Assembly (NCBI GenBank): GCA_024760545.1
Contig: CP060501.1
Coordinates: 2,331,501-2,395,500, forward strand
Reading direction: 5' to 3'
DNA: 64,000 bases
From: Nitrospira sp.
GTDB taxonomy: Bacteria > Nitrospirota > Nitrospiria > Nitrospirales > Nitrospiraceae
The notes beneath the pieces are model-generated. The model did not search any database, was not told the DNA's origin, and worked only from the letters and a program-made list of their open reading frames with translations. The stretch's first letter is position 1. Each line of letters starts with the position of its first letter. Below, one piece after another: positions 8,152 through 17,709 of this stretch. The translations under genes were made by a program, and so were the position numbers.

Positions 8152-10755
8152 ATGGACATGAACCGCATGACACTGAAGCTTCAGGAGGCACTGCAGGCAG
8201 CCTCAGCCCACGCGACGCGCCGAAGCCATCAAGGCATGGACATCGAGCACCTGCTGCTCGCGCTGATGGAGCAAGAGACGGGTCTGACGGGTCCGCTGCT
8301 AGAACAGGCGGGGGTCTCTCCGGCCGCGGTACTGAAGGCCGCCGAGGCGACCTTAAACAAGCTTCCACAGGTGCAGGGATCTGGCTCCGCGCCCGAACAG
8401 ATCTATGTGACGCAGCGCTTATCGCACGTGCTGACCCAGGCCGAACAGGAGATGCGAGGACTACACGATGAATACGTGAGCGTTGAGCATGTCCTTCTCG
8501 CGATGGTGGGAGAAGGGGGTATTTTTAGACAGCTCGGATTAACCCGCGATCGGCTGTTATCCGCGCTTCAACAAATACGGGGGAATCAACGGGTGACCAG
8601 TCAGGATCCTGAAAGCACCTATCAAGCGCTTGAAAAGTATGGTCGTGATCTCACCAGATTAGCCGGACAAGGCAAGCTGGACCCGGTTGTGGGACGGGAT
8701 GAAGAAATCAGACGGGTGATTCAGATCCTGTCCCGACGGACGAAAAATAATCCGGTGCTCATTGGTGAGCCCGGGGTGGGGAAGACGGCGATTGTGGAGG
8801 GATTAGCCCAGCGAATTGTCAAAGGAGATGTGCCCGAAGGCCTGAAGCACAAACGCCTCATCGTGCTGGACATGGGAGCCTTGATCGCTGGAGCCAAGTA
8901 TCGTGGGGAATTCGAGGAGCGCCTCAAGGCGGTCCTTAAGGAGGTCCTGTCGGGCCATGGGCAGATTTTGATGTTCATCGATGAGTTGCACACCGTCGTT
9001 GGGGCGGGCGCAGCTGAAGGCGCGATGGATGCGGCCAACATTCTCAAACCCATGCTGGCCCGTGGTGAACTGCATATGATCGGGGCGACTACACTCGATG
9101 AGTACCGCAAGCATATTGAAAAGGATGCTGCGCTCGAACGCCGGTTTCAGCCGGTCTTGATCGGTGAACCGACGGTTGAGGACACGATCTCGATCCTACG
9201 AGGGCTCAAAGAGCGATACGAAATCCACCACGGTGTGCGTATCAAAGATGCCGCACTGATCGCAGCCACCCGATTATCGCACCGATATATTACAGACCGT
9301 TTCTTGCCAGACAAGGCCATTGACCTCATGGATGAGGCGGCCGCGCGCCTCCGGACTGAGATCGACAGTCTGCCGGCAGAGTTGGATGAGATCTCGCGGA
9401 AGGTTCTGCAGTTGGAGATTGAGCGGGAGGCCCTCCGCAAGGAAACCGACCCCGCCAGCCGTGCACGATTAGAGGCGCTCGAAGAGGAGCTGGCCGAAAA
9501 GGTGCGCGATCGGGATGTGCTGAAGACCCACTGGGAAACAGAGAAAGTTTCTGTCGGTCGCCTGCATAAGCTTCGGCAACAGATCGAAGGCATGAAACAG
9601 GAGATGGAACGGGCCGAGCGGGCGTACGACCTGAATCGAGTCGCAGAATTGCGGTATGGCGAATTGCCAAAGCTGGAGCGGCAACTCACCGCAGAGGAGC
9701 AGCACCTGGCGAAGAAGCAAAACGGACACCGGTTGCTGAAGGAGGAAGTGGATGAAGAGGACATTGCGGAGGTCGTCAGCCGCTGGACCGGCATTCCCGT
9801 CGCTCGTCTGGTGCTAGGTGAGATGGAGAAACTGCTGCATCTGCAGGACCTCTTGCACAAGCGTGTGGTCGGTCAGGAGGAGGCGGTTCGAGCTGTTGCA
9901 GATGCTGTGATACGTGCTCGGTCGGGGATCAAGGATCCTTCCCGGCCGATCGGCTCATTTCTGTTCCTCGGTCCAACCGGCGTTGGAAAAACAGAGCTCG
10001 GCCGCGCCTTGGCTGCCACACTCTTCGATGATGAAGCGAATCTCATTCGCATTGATATGTCTGAATATATGGAGAAACACACCGTCGCTCGGCTCATCGG
10101 CGCTCCGCCCGGCTATGTAGGGTATGAGGAAGGCGGCCAACTCACTGAGGCGGTCCGGCGTCGTCCATTTTCCGTGGTTCTGTTCGACGAAATCGAAAAG
10201 GCGCACCATGACGTGTTCAACATGTTGCTCCAGGTGATGGATGACGGCCGACTCACCGACTCGCATGGCCGCACCGTGGATTTCAAGAATACAGTACTCA
10301 TCATGACCTCGAACATCGGAAGTCAGGACATCCTGGAGGCCCAGCAGCGACAGGTGCCGTATGAGGAGATGAAGAAGGTGGCCATGTCCGACCTTCGCCG
10401 GCTCTTCAGGCCAGAATTTTTGAACCGCGTTGATGAGACGGTGGTGTTCCATCCACTCTCCACGGCGCAGTTGGTCGCGATTGTGGACATCCAATTGGCT
10501 CGCTTGGAAAAGCGTTTGGCCGAGCGGAGGATTGCTCTTGAACTCACGGCTCAGGCGAAGGCTGACCTCGCTCAACGCGGCTATGATCCCGTGTACGGTG
10601 CGCGCCCACTGAAGCGATTAATCCAGCAGGATCTTGAAACACCGATCGGTTATGCACTCGTGAAGGGGGAGCTACGAGACGGCGATATGGCTCATGTGGA
10701 CTTCAAAGACGGGAAGATCGTGCTGATTCCAACGGTCCGGCCTCAAGTCGCGTAA
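8152..10755 (+). CDS. clpB: ATP-dependent disaggregase ClpB
   Basis: An 867-residue hexameric Hsp100 chaperone that would extract proteins from aggregates together with DnaK/DnaJ. An N-terminal double Clp repeat (residues 1-145) precedes AAA domain 1 with Walker [10 protein letters not shown] and Walker [10 protein letters not shown]. The long coiled-coil M domain lies near 400-525. AAA domain 2 has [14 protein letters not shown] and [15 protein letters not shown]. Start 8152 is chosen for GGGAGGG just upstream and agreement with the family N-terminus ([12 protein letters not shown]). ppsA and the cbpA-cbpM pair follow. No clear sigma32 or CIRCE element is seen upstream. Confidence 0.97.
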   Translation: MDMNRMTLKLQEALQAASAHATRRSHQGMDIEHLLLALMEQETGLTGPLLEQAGVSPAAVLKAAEATLNKLPQVQGSGSAPEQIYVTQRLSHVLTQAEQEMRGLHDEYVSVEHVLLAMVGEGGIFRQLGLTRDRLLSALQQIRGNQRVTSQDPESTYQALEKYGRDLTRLAGQGKLDPVVGRDEEIRRVIQILSRRTKNNPVLIGEPGVGKTAIVEGLAQRIVKGDVPEGLKHKRLIVLDMGALIAGAKYRGEFEERLKAVLKEVLSGHGQILMFIDELHTVVGAGAAEGAMDAANILKPMLARGELHMIGATTLDEYRKHIEKDAALERRFQPVLIGEPTVEDTISILRGLKERYEIHHGVRIKDAALIAATRLSHRYITDRFLPDKAIDLMDEAAARLRTEIDSLPAELDEISRKVLQLEIEREALRKETDPASRARLEALEEELAEKVRDRDVLKTHWETEKVSVGRLHKLRQQIEGMKQEMERAERAYDLNRVAELRYGELPKLERQLTAEEQHLAKKQNGHRLLKEEVDEEDIAEVVSRWTGIPVARLVLGEMEKLLHLQDLLHKRVVGQEEAVRAVADAVIRARSGIKDPSRPIGSFLFLGPTGVGKTELGRALAATLFDDEANLIRIDMSEYMEKHTVARLIGAPPGYVGYEEGGQLTEAVRRRPFSVVLFDEIEKAHHDVFNMLLQVMDDGRLTDSHGRTVDFKNTVLIMTSNIGSQDILEAQQRQVPYEEMKKVAMSDLRRLFRPEFLNRVDETVVFHPLSTAQLVAIVDIQLARLEKRLAERRIALELTAQAKADLAQRGYDPVYGARPLKRLIQQDLETPIGYALVKGELRDGDMAHVDFKDGKIVLIPTVRPQVA

Positions 10756-10870
10756 ACGAAGCAAGGACGCACCGGAAGGACTTGGCGATGTCATCCTCAG
10801 GGGCGGGATGAAAAATTCAACACTCAAAATGAGAATTCCTTGAACAACATTCCAGATGGTGAGGTGCTCT

Positions 10871-13282
10871 ATGGCAGTGGTCACGCATGCCGTGTCGTCG
10901 ATCCGCTGGTTCGAAGAAATCGGCATTGAGGATATTCCGCTCGTCGGAGGAAAAAACGCCTCGCTGGGTGAGATGTACCGCGAACTTGCACCCCAGGGAG
11001 TTAAGGTGTCGAACGGGTTTGCCATTACCGCAGACGCCTATCGAGAGTTTCTCCGAGGGACGAAGCTGGATAGGACAATCGAAGAGATTCTTCAAAGCCT
11101 AAATACGCAGGACCTCGCCAATTTGCGGCAGCGAGGTCGGCACGTGCGGGAAGCGATTCTCGCAGCGAAGCTACCGGCACACCTCCAGCAGGCAATCTCC
11201 GAAGCGTACGTTCGGCTCAGCGGCGGGAGTCACGATCTTGTGGACGTGGCGGTCCGGAGCAGTGCGACAGCCGAAGATCTCCCGGATGCGAGCTTCGCTG
11301 GCCAGCAGGAAACTTACCTCAATGTCCAAGGACCTCAGGCGTTGCTGGACGCGTGCAAACGGTGTTTTGCCTCGCTGTTTACCGATCGTGCCATTTCGTA
11401 CCGAGTGGACAAGGAGTTCGGCCATCTGAAGATCGCGTTGTCCATCGGCGTACAACGAATGGTCCGCTCCGATCTGGCGACGTCAGGCGTTATGTTTTCC
11501 ATCGATACCGAAACGGGATTCAAGGATGCCGTCTTGATCAACGCGGCCTATGGCTTGGGAGAAAATGTGGTCCAGGGTGCGGTGAATCCGGACGAGTACT
11601 ACGTATTTAAGCCGACCCTGAAGCAAGGCTTCCGTCCGATTCTGCAGAAAATGATGGGAACCAAGGAGTTTAAGCTCATCTATGATGTGGGTGGTGGGAA
11701 AATGGTCAAAAACGTCCCGGTGCCTCCGGACGACCGCGTCCGGTTTGCCATGGGTGATGATGACATTCTCACACTCGCGCGGTGGGCCTGCGTGATTGAG
11801 GACCACTACAGTGCAAAGAAGGGCCGGCCGAGTCCGATGGACATGGAGTGGGCGAAGGACGGGCATACCGGCGAATTGTTCATACTCCAAGCGCGACCGG
11901 AAACCGTGCAGTCGCAGAAAGACTGTGACACCATAGAGACCTACCGCTTGAGGCAACGAGGTCAAGCACTGGTGAAAGGGCGAAGTGTCGGGGAGAAGAT
12001 TGCGTCAGGTCCGGTACGCGTGATCAAGAGTGCCCAGTATCTTCAGCAGTTCAAGGAAGGCGAAGTGTTGGTTACCGATAAGACCGATCCAGACTGGGAG
12101 CCGATCATGAAGAAAGCCGCTGCCATTGTAACCAACCGAGGTGGGCGCACCTGCCACGCCGCGATTGTCAGCCGTGAGTTGGGATTGGCAGCCGTGGTGG
12201 GGACTGAAAAGGGAACTGAAGTGCTGAAGGACGGACAGATGGTCACTGTGTCAGGTGCCGAGGGAGATATCGGGATCGTCTATGAAGGCAAACTGGCCTT
12301 CGACGTGGACCGTGTCATCCTCAAGGGCCTGCAACGTCCCAACACGAAGGTCATGATGAATGTCGGGAACCCAGAGGAAGTGTTCAGCTTGTCGGTTATC
12401 CCCAATGACGGCGTCGGCCTCGCACGGGAAGAGTTCATCATCAGTACATACATCAAAGCTCATCCTCTGGCATTGCTGGACTATGACCGACTTGACGACA
12501 TTGCGGTGAAGGCCGAGATCGATCGGGTGTCCGTGGGCCATCCGGACAAGCCGCAGTTCTTTGTCGACAAGCTCGCCGAGGGCGTGGCGATGATCGCGGC
12601 GGCCTTCTATCCCAAAGACGTTATTGTGCGGCTCAGTGACTTCAAGTCTAATGAGTACGCCAACCTCATCGGGGGGAGGCGATATGAACCCACCGAGGAA
12701 AATCCCATGCTTGGTTTCCGCGGTGCGTCTCGTTACTACAACCCACGGTATCAGGCGGGCTTTGCCCTGGAGTGCACAGCGATGAAGAAGGTGCGGGAAG
12801 AGATGGGACTGATCAATGTTAAACTCATGATTCCGTTCTGCCGTACGGTGGAGGAAGGACGTCTGGTCCTTGCAGAAATGGAGAAGCACGGCCTCAAGCG
12901 CGGCGAGAAAGGTCTTGAGGTCTATGTCATGTGCGAAATCCCTAGTAATGTCATTCTTGCTGAACAGTTCGCCGAGGTGTTTGACGGTTTTTCGATCGGC
13001 TCCAATGACCTGACCCAGCTCCTGCTCGGTGTGGATCGAGATTCGGAAATCATAGCGTACCTCTTTGATGAGCGAAATCAGGCGGTGAAGTCTATGGTTG
13101 CCAGCGTCATCAAAGTTGCGAAGGCGAAGGGGAGAAAGATAGGGATCTGTGGTCAGGCCCCTAGTGATTATCCGGACTTCGCAAAGTTTTTGGTTGAGCA
13201 AGGCATTGATAGCATCTCGCTTAATCCCGACGCGGTGATGAAAACCACCGCCATGATTCTGGAACTAGAACAGTCTGTGTGA
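10871..13282 (+). CDS. ppsA: Phosphoenolpyruvate synthase
   Basis: An 803-residue pyruvate, water dikinase converting pyruvate and ATP to PEP, AMP and phosphate; in an autotroph it feeds gluconeogenesis from fixed carbon. An N-terminal ATP-grasp-like domain (IEDIPLVGGKNASLGEMYRE) is followed by the swivelling phosphohistidine domain with the catalytic His in GGRTCHAAIVSRELG near residue 425. The C-terminal PEP-binding barrel ends GICGQAPSDYPDFAKFLVEQ and holds the catalytic Cys. Start 10871 gives the usual N-terminus; GGTGAGG lies upstream. A scrap of a second copy survives at 3950-4056. Confidence 0.95.
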   Translation: MAVVTHAVSSIRWFEEIGIEDIPLVGGKNASLGEMYRELAPQGVKVSNGFAITADAYREFLRGTKLDRTIEEILQSLNTQDLANLRQRGRHVREAILAAKLPAHLQQAISEAYVRLSGGSHDLVDVAVRSSATAEDLPDASFAGQQETYLNVQGPQALLDACKRCFASLFTDRAISYRVDKEFGHLKIALSIGVQRMVRSDLATSGVMFSIDTETGFKDAVLINAAYGLGENVVQGAVNPDEYYVFKPTLKQGFRPILQKMMGTKEFKLIYDVGGGKMVKNVPVPPDDRVRFAMGDDDILTLARWACVIEDHYSAKKGRPSPMDMEWAKDGHTGELFILQARPETVQSQKDCDTIETYRLRQRGQALVKGRSVGEKIASGPVRVIKSAQYLQQFKEGEVLVTDKTDPDWEPIMKKAAAIVTNRGGRTCHAAIVSRELGLAAVVGTEKGTEVLKDGQMVTVSGAEGDIGIVYEGKLAFDVDRVILKGLQRPNTKVMMNVGNPEEVFSLSVIPNDGVGLAREEFIISTYIKAHPLALLDYDRLDDIAVKAEIDRVSVGHPDKPQFFVDKLAEGVAMIAAAFYPKDVIVRLSDFKSNEYANLIGGRRYEPTEENPMLGFRGASRYYNPRYQAGFALECTAMKKVREEMGLINVKLMIPFCRTVEEGRLVLAEMEKHGLKRGEKGLEVYVMCEIPSNVILAEQFAEVFDGFSIGSNDLTQLLLGVDRDSEIIAYLFDERNQAVKSMVASVIKVAKAKGRKIGICGQAPSDYPDFAKFLVEQGIDSISLNPDAVMKTTAMILELEQSV

Positions 13283-13374
13283 AGATGACAGAGGTAGGTT
13301 CATCTCTACGCCCGATATCGTAATGGCATCAACATCCCCCGACGTGGTCGATTGAACAGCTAGAACGAAGCGAC

Positions 13375-14307
13375 ATGGAATTCAAGGACTACTACAAGCT
13401 ACTCGAGATTGAGCGCACGGCGACGGCCGACGACATCAAAAGCGCATATCGCAAACTGGCACGAAAATATCATCCGGACGTAAGTAAAGAGCCGCAAGCG
13501 GAAGCGCGCTTTAAGGAAATCGGCGAGGCTTACGAAGTGCTTCAAGACCCGGAGAAGCGCGCCGCCTACGATCAACTTGGCAATCACTGGCGGGCAGGGC
13601 AAGAATTTACCCCTCCGCCAGACTGGGCTGCGGGCTTTGAGTTCACCCCCGGCGGCGCTTCCATGGCGGATGGCACAGACTATAGCGACTTCTTCTCCGC
13701 CCTTTTCGGCAACTTCTCGCGTCACAGCGCCTCCACCCGCGCTCATGGCGATGACCATCATGCCAAGATCTTCATTGCTCTTGAAGACGCGTTTCACGGG
13801 GGAACACACACGATCACCCTGCGCTCACCCCAGATGAATGCGCAAGGTCAGCTGGTACTTCGGGAGCGGTCGCTCAACATACAGATTCCTAAAGGCATCC
13901 GTGCAGGCCAGCACATCCGACTGGCGCGGCAAGGCGCGCCAGGTGCCAACGGAATGCCCGCCGGAGACCTCTATCTCGAGATCTTTTTCCATCCCCACCC
14001 TCTGTACCACTTACAAGGCCCCGACCTGATGCTCTCATTGCCGCTTGCACCGTGGGAAGCGGCGCTCGGAGCCACGGTCAAGGCGCCAACCCCGACCGGT
14101 GTGCTTGAAGTCAAAATTCCCCCCGGCTCGCAAAGCGGACGAAAGCTAAGACTTAAGGGACGGGGCATCCCCGGCGAACCGGCGGGCGATCTTTATCTTG
14201 TCCTAGAAGTGGTTCTTCCGACAGCGGATACGGAGTCGGCACGACAGATCTATCACACCATGGCACGGGAACTGGCCTTCAATCCGCGCCAAGCACTGGG
14301 AGTCTAA
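13375..14307 (+). CDS. cbpA: DnaJ-type co-chaperone CbpA
   Basis: A 310-residue curved-DNA-binding/DnaJ-class protein. The J domain occupies residues 1-70 with the HPD motif in KYHPDVSKEPQAEARFKEIG. A short Gly/Phe linker follows, then two C-terminal beta domains (IQIPKGIRAGQHIRLARQG and VKIPPGSQSGRKLRLKGRG). There is no zinc-finger region, as expected for CbpA. It is followed after one base by the modulator gene cbpM, the usual pairing. It should stimulate DnaK and act with ClpB. Confidence 0.93.
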   Translation: MEFKDYYKLLEIERTATADDIKSAYRKLARKYHPDVSKEPQAEARFKEIGEAYEVLQDPEKRAAYDQLGNHWRAGQEFTPPPDWAAGFEFTPGGASMADGTDYSDFFSALFGNFSRHSASTRAHGDDHHAKIFIALEDAFHGGTHTITLRSPQMNAQGQLVLRERSLNIQIPKGIRAGQHIRLARQGAPGANGMPAGDLYLEIFFHPHPLYHLQGPDLMLSLPLAPWEAALGATVKAPTPTGVLEVKIPPGSQSGRKLRLKGRGIPGEPAGDLYLVLEVVLPTADTESARQIYHTMARELAFNPRQALGV

Positions 14308-14308
14308 T

Positions 14309-14680
14309 ATGGATAGGGAGGAGGAGCTTCTGACAGGAAGCGTGATCGGGGATGAGGGGGTGCTGTCGATCGAGGAGTTGGCGAGAGTCTGTAGCGCGGA
14401 GCCGCAGTGGATCATAGAATTGGTGGCCATGGGGGTGCTGAAGCCGCAAGGTACTGAGACCTCGCGCTGGCGATTCCGTGGGACGGATCTCAGCTGTGCC
14501 TGCCGGGTTGCCCGTCTCCAACGGGATTTTAATGCCAGTCTCGACGCGGCCGCAGTGATGCTCGATCTGCTCACTCAGATCGAACAGTTGCGCGCTCGAC
14601 TGACGCGGGCTGGCCTGGATGTGGAATGGGCCTGCAGCACAAGTGATGAGGGGGAGCGTGACTCATCATGCCGCTCTTAA
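14309..14680 (+). CDS. cbpM: Chaperone modulator CbpM-like protein
   Basis: A 123-residue protein starting one base after cbpA, so the two are co-transcribed. The central part (LSIEELARVCSAEPQWIIEL) and the helical region RVARLQRDFNASLDAAAVML resemble CbpM, a MerR-like fold that binds the J domain and inhibits CbpA. A C-terminal acidic/serine tail is extra. The assignment rests on position plus moderate sequence resemblance. Confidence 0.8.
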   Translation: MDREEELLTGSVIGDEGVLSIEELARVCSAEPQWIIELVAMGVLKPQGTETSRWRFRGTDLSCACRVARLQRDFNASLDAAAVMLDLLTQIEQLRARLTRAGLDVEWACSTSDEGERDSSCRS

Positions 14681-15066
14681 GTCACAGTCGTAGCCTGCTT
14701 CTGGCACCTGGACTGCATTGAGGTGGATTCAAGTCTTCCGAGAATCGGGATACCCCGTCCATGAAAGCTCTGAAGGCGATGACATGCGAGTTGAGCTCAT
14801 GCCCCTCCGGAGCAACTCAAGTATTCTTGTGAGGCTCGTGGATATTCACGGGGTCAGGTACCTAACTCTTCTCGTTAATCGGATACCGCTCCTTCGAGCG
14901 GCGTGCAAGATATCCCTACGAGCCAAACCCGGTAATGCCTCAGGGACATATACTCCAATAAGTTCGTGCGGCATGCACTTCACGAACAGGGCTGCCAGAT
15001 TGGTAGTGCCCTAGGCAATTGGTGACGACGGAATTCTTCGTCGACGCAACTGAAACAACGAAGTGA
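14681..15066. other. Intergenic region at the left border of the ars island
   Basis: About 390 bases with no supported gene. A frame at 14718-15014 would need a TTG start, lacks a ribosome binding site and resembles nothing I know. The upstream part of the truncated integrase may have lain here before deletion. Confidence 0.35.
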
Positions 15067-15360
15067 ACGCTGAGCAAGGGAAAGATCGAGGAGTTTCATT
15101 TCCACGATCTCCGGCATACCTTCGCCACGCGGTTAGTGCAGGCGGGCATCGATCTCTATAAGGTGCAACAGTTGCTGGGACACAAATCGCCCATCATGAC
15201 CCAACGCTACACGCACCATTATCCGGAAAGTCTGCGTGACGGGGTGGCGATTTTGGATCGCCCGCGAGATTTAGCACAATCGCGGGCTAGTCTATCAGGC
15301 GTGTCTTGTAAGTTATTGAATTTGGTGGGCCGTGTAGGGGTCGAACCTACGGCCCGCTGA
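15067..15360 (+). pseudogene. Tyrosine recombinase, C-terminal fragment
   Basis: The open frame from 15067 to 15360 encodes the end of a phage-type integrase. FHDLRHTFATRLVQAGIDLY carries the HxxR pair, LLGHKSP the second His, and TQRYTHHYPE the nucleophilic Tyr. There is no start codon and the N-terminal two thirds are missing, so it is inactive as drawn. The last 11 codons (VGRVGVEPTAR) are simply the tRNA-Lys 3' end read as protein, showing that the gene abuts its attachment site. It probably belongs to an older element left of the ars island. Confidence 0.85.
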
Positions 15361-15367
15361 TTAAGAG
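15321..15367. repeat. Left attachment repeat, tRNA-Lys 3' half
   Basis: A 47-bp sequence identical to 19432-19478, from the CCA end of tRNA-Lys to the anticodon loop. It is a partial tRNA copy with no 5' half, hence an att site left by integration. Together with the intact tRNA it delimits a 4.1-kb island. Confidence 0.92.
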
Positions 15368-15718
15368 ACCGTCAATGGCCATTTTTACAAGGGTTTGATC
15401 GGTCAACGGTTTCCCCGTTCTTATATGAAATCGGGCGATTGCGAGTCCTCGATATATTCTACAGAGTCCATAGATTCTGTGAATTTGACCCGCTCTATCA
15501 CAAGTTATCACACACCGAAGGCCCATCCCTCATACAGCTGAATCAAGGTCCTTTAGGTGCCACTCGACATCTATCGCGACCCCTTGCTGATATTATTCAG
15601 AAGTTTCTCAACCTCGGCTGCTTATTAAGTCTGCGCAGGTATCGTTGGATCGTTTTCCTGTGGACGATTTCATCTCTTGCCCTGTTTCACGGGTGCTAAT
15701 ATGAGCGCAGGAGGTTTC
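15368..15718. other. Intergenic region inside the ars island
   Basis: About 350 bases following the left repeat. A frame at 15439-15699 has no ribosome binding site and no recognisable features. I see no transposase or excisionase. Confidence 0.35.
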
Positions 15719-16363
15719 ATGAAACCGGAGCTTTTACGGAAGCTGGGTACGCTCTTGCGTGGCGGCATCACTAACGAGCCTCAGGCTGTATATCTCCTGG
15801 TAGAGATAAGAAAGCTTTTGGAGCAGCAGGACGCGAGACAGCAGTATTCCTACCTGACATTTCATTGCGATTGGGCGTTGCATAGCAAGCTTTCTCGTAA
15901 CGCCGCAAAGAATGTTTTGAACCATTTCAATCATGCGAATACCCATCTTAAAACCGGCAAGCATCTTCATGAATTACCCCGCGATCAACGCACCGAGATC
16001 GACAACATATCGCAAATGAAGCTCTTCGAAAGCGAGCTTAAGGCGTTCTTAAAGGCGAATGAGCTTCCTTCTATAAATGCGACTCGTTCCGATGGCTGGA
16101 CACATTTCTTATACTTCTATGTCAATGTAATTTCCGATTGCCCTTTAGTCATTTCCAGCAACAACACCGCGTCAGAAATTGAAAGCGTTACGGTAAATGT
16201 TGAACTTGCCAATCAACCAGTGGGCGATGAGATGGTGTTCCGGGTAACGTGGAAGATTCGGGACAAGAACGGGCTTTCGGGGTTGCTTGAGATTTTCAAT
16301 TCCTTTTCCTCGATCCGGTACGCGGCGAGTAGGCAAGGCGCAGCCTGCTTCATAGGTGGTTAA
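15719..16363 (+). CDS. Hypothetical island protein
   Basis: A 214-residue protein. AGGAGG four bases before the ATG at 15719 decides the start over earlier in-frame codons. The N-terminal half is helical (MKPELLRKLGTLLRGGITNE, then AVYLLVEIRKLLEQQDARQQ). The C-terminal half is beta-rich (VTVNVELANQPVGDEMVFRV). I recognise no family. It lies just upstream of arsR, whose promoter starts 12 bases after its stop, so it is probably not part of the ars transcript. Possibly cargo unrelated to arsenic. Confidence 0.6.
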   Translation: MKPELLRKLGTLLRGGITNEPQAVYLLVEIRKLLEQQDARQQYSYLTFHCDWALHSKLSRNAAKNVLNHFNHANTHLKTGKHLHELPRDQRTEIDNISQMKLFESELKAFLKANELPSINATRSDGWTHFLYFYVNVISDCPLVISSNNTASEIESVTVNVELANQPVGDEMVFRVTWKIRDKNGLSGLLEIFNSFSSIRYAASRQGAACFIGG

Positions 16364-16374
16364 AACTTCCGGTC

Positions 16375-16403
16375 TTGACAAACTCCTATTAGTCCATTAT
16401 TCT
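16375..16403 (+). promoter_or_regulatory. arsR promoter, near consensus
   Basis: TTGACA (16375-16380), 17-bp spacer, TATTCT (16398-16403). A short GTCC / GGAC dyad at 16392-16407 overlaps the -10 box and could hold an ArsR dimer. The predicted transcript start coincides with the arsR ATG at 16410. Confidence 0.7.
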
Positions 16404-16409
16404 GGACAT

Positions 16410-16787
16410 ATGGAAAGCAATGAAGCCGTAGCCGCGTTTGACGCTCTTTCGCAGGAAACCCGCTTGCGGGTGTTCCGCTTGCTGGTGGAATACGGACAGG
16501 CTGGGACACCAGCCGGAACGCTGAGCGAGACGCTCGGTATTCCCCATAACACCCTCTCCTTTCATTTAGCGCACATGAGCCATGCCGGGCTTGTCCTCTC
16601 GCAGCGGGAAGGCCGCTCCATTATTTACAGGGCGAATTTTGAGTTCTTCACTGACCTCATACGCTACATGGTGAAGGATTGTTGCCGCATGGAATTTGCC
16701 AGCATCCGCGAGGATAAAAAACGCGGCTGTTCTGTGATCGAAATGCCAAGCTATTGTCCGCCTAAAGGAAAGGAGAAAACCCGATGA
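16410..16787 (+). CDS. arsR: ArsR-family metalloregulator
   Basis: A 125-residue winged-helix repressor. Its recognition region reads AGTLSETLGIPHNTLSFHLA. The C-terminal part has a CC pair (VKDCCRMEF) plus two further Cys (RGCSVIEMPSYCPP), candidate As(III)/Sb(III) ligands. The ATG at 16410 fits the family N-terminus. It has no ribosome binding site and sits about 7 nt after the -10 box, so translation is probably leaderless. It overlaps arsI by 4 nt (ATGA), placing arsR-arsI-arsC-acr3 in one autoregulated operon. Confidence 0.9.
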   Translation: MESNEAVAAFDALSQETRLRVFRLLVEYGQAGTPAGTLSETLGIPHNTLSFHLAHMSHAGLVLSQREGRSIIYRANFEFFTDLIRYMVKDCCRMEFASIREDKKRGCSVIEMPSYCPPKGKEKTR

Positions 16788-17257
16788 AACGCCTGCACAT
16801 CCATATCGGTGTAGAAAATATTGAGCAAGCCATCCCCTTTTACAGTGCCCTCTTTGGTGCCGCTCCGGTGAAGACCAAAGCCGACTATGCGAAGTGGCTG
16901 CTCGATGACCCGCGCGTGAATTTTGCGGTTTCGACCCGCGCCAGCAAGAAGGGTGTCGACCATCTCGGGATTCAAGTTGATGACACTGGCGAGCTGGATG
17001 AATTACGCGGACGGATGAAAAGCGCAGCGTTGCCCGTGTTTGATGAAGGTGAAACGGTCTGTTGCTATGCCAAGTCCGATAAAACTTGGGTGCAAGACCC
17101 TGCGGGCGTGGCATGGGAAACCTACCGGACGATGGAAGACGCCCAGATTTTTGCTGAGAAACCCGTTAGCCCAGAAAGTGCCTGCTGCACACCGGAAACG
17201 ATGGGCACGCCGAATTGCTGCGAGCCTTCCGAGAACACAGCGGGATGTTGCGGCTGA
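16784..17257 (+). CDS. arsI: ArsI/CadI-type vicinal-oxygen-chelate protein
   Basis: A 157-residue VOC-fold protein. MKRLHIHIGVENIEQAIPFY opens the first beta-alpha-beta unit with a metal-ligand His. KKGVDHLGIQVDD supplies another His. ETVCCYAKSDKTWVQDPAG carries the vicinal Cys pair that ArsI enzymes use to bind trivalent organoarsenicals, and a Glu ligand follows in WETYR. ArsI cleaves the C-As bond of methylarsenite; the related CadI binds cadmium. The C-terminus adds further Cys pairs (ACC, NCC, GCCG), probably metal-binding. A role in arsenic demethylation or metal buffering is inferred from the operon. Confidence 0.85.
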   Translation: MKRLHIHIGVENIEQAIPFYSALFGAAPVKTKADYAKWLLDDPRVNFAVSTRASKKGVDHLGIQVDDTGELDELRGRMKSAALPVFDEGETVCCYAKSDKTWVQDPAGVAWETYRTMEDAQIFAEKPVSPESACCTPETMGTPNCCEPSENTAGCCG

Positions 17258-17709
17258 TGGAAAAGCATCCGCTCAAAGTGCTGGTGCTGTGTACGGGAAA
17301 TTCCTGCCGCTCCATTATGGCCGAAGCCCTGATTAACCATTTCGGCCAAGGCTGCTATCAGGCATGGAGCGCCGGAACCATGCCAGCGCGTTATGTTCAC
17401 CCGAAGTCGATTGAGACTCTACAACGACATGGTATCAGTCCCGGAAATCCAAGCAGCAAGTCAGTGGATGAAGTGGCTTGGCAAGCATACGACCTCATCA
17501 TCACGGTCTGCGACCAAGCCGCCGGAGAAACCTGCCCGATATTTCCCGGTCAGCCAAAGAAACTACACTGGAGCACGCCCGACCCAGCCAAGGCTTCCGA
17601 CAGTGAGTCCGATGCCGCCTTTGATACCGCGTTTTTGATGCTTAAAAAGAATGTAGTGGAGTTAACCGATGGCCGCCTGCTGCTCACCCCGACGCCTGTC
17701 GTTTCTTGA
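17257..17709 (+). CDS. arsC: Arsenate reductase, low-molecular-weight phosphatase type
   Basis: A 150-residue enzyme reducing As(V) to As(III) for export. The active-site loop [20 protein letters not shown] has the CX5R phosphatase signature, and [19 protein letters not shown] carries the redox Cys residues of the thioredoxin-coupled ArsC family. Its ATG overlaps the arsI TGA by one base (TGATG), arguing for start 17257 and translational coupling. Its 3' end overlaps acr3 by 41 bases. Confidence 0.92.
   Translation: MEKHPLKVLVLCTGNSCRSIMAEALINHFGQGCYQAWSAGTMPARYVHPKSIETLQRHGISPGNPSSKSVDEVAWQAYDLIITVCDQAAGETCPIFPGQPKKLHWSTPDPAKASDSESDAAFDTAFLMLKKNVVELTDGRLLLTPTPVVS

Noticed and set aside
14718-15014. 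Plus-strand frame of 98 codons between cbpM and the integrase fragment
   Set aside because: Would need a TTG start, lacks a ribosome binding site and shows no recognisable protein pattern.
15439-15699. Plus-strand frame of 86 codons in the ars island
   Set aside because: No ribosome binding site or known motif, and it overlaps the upstream region of the real gene at 15719.
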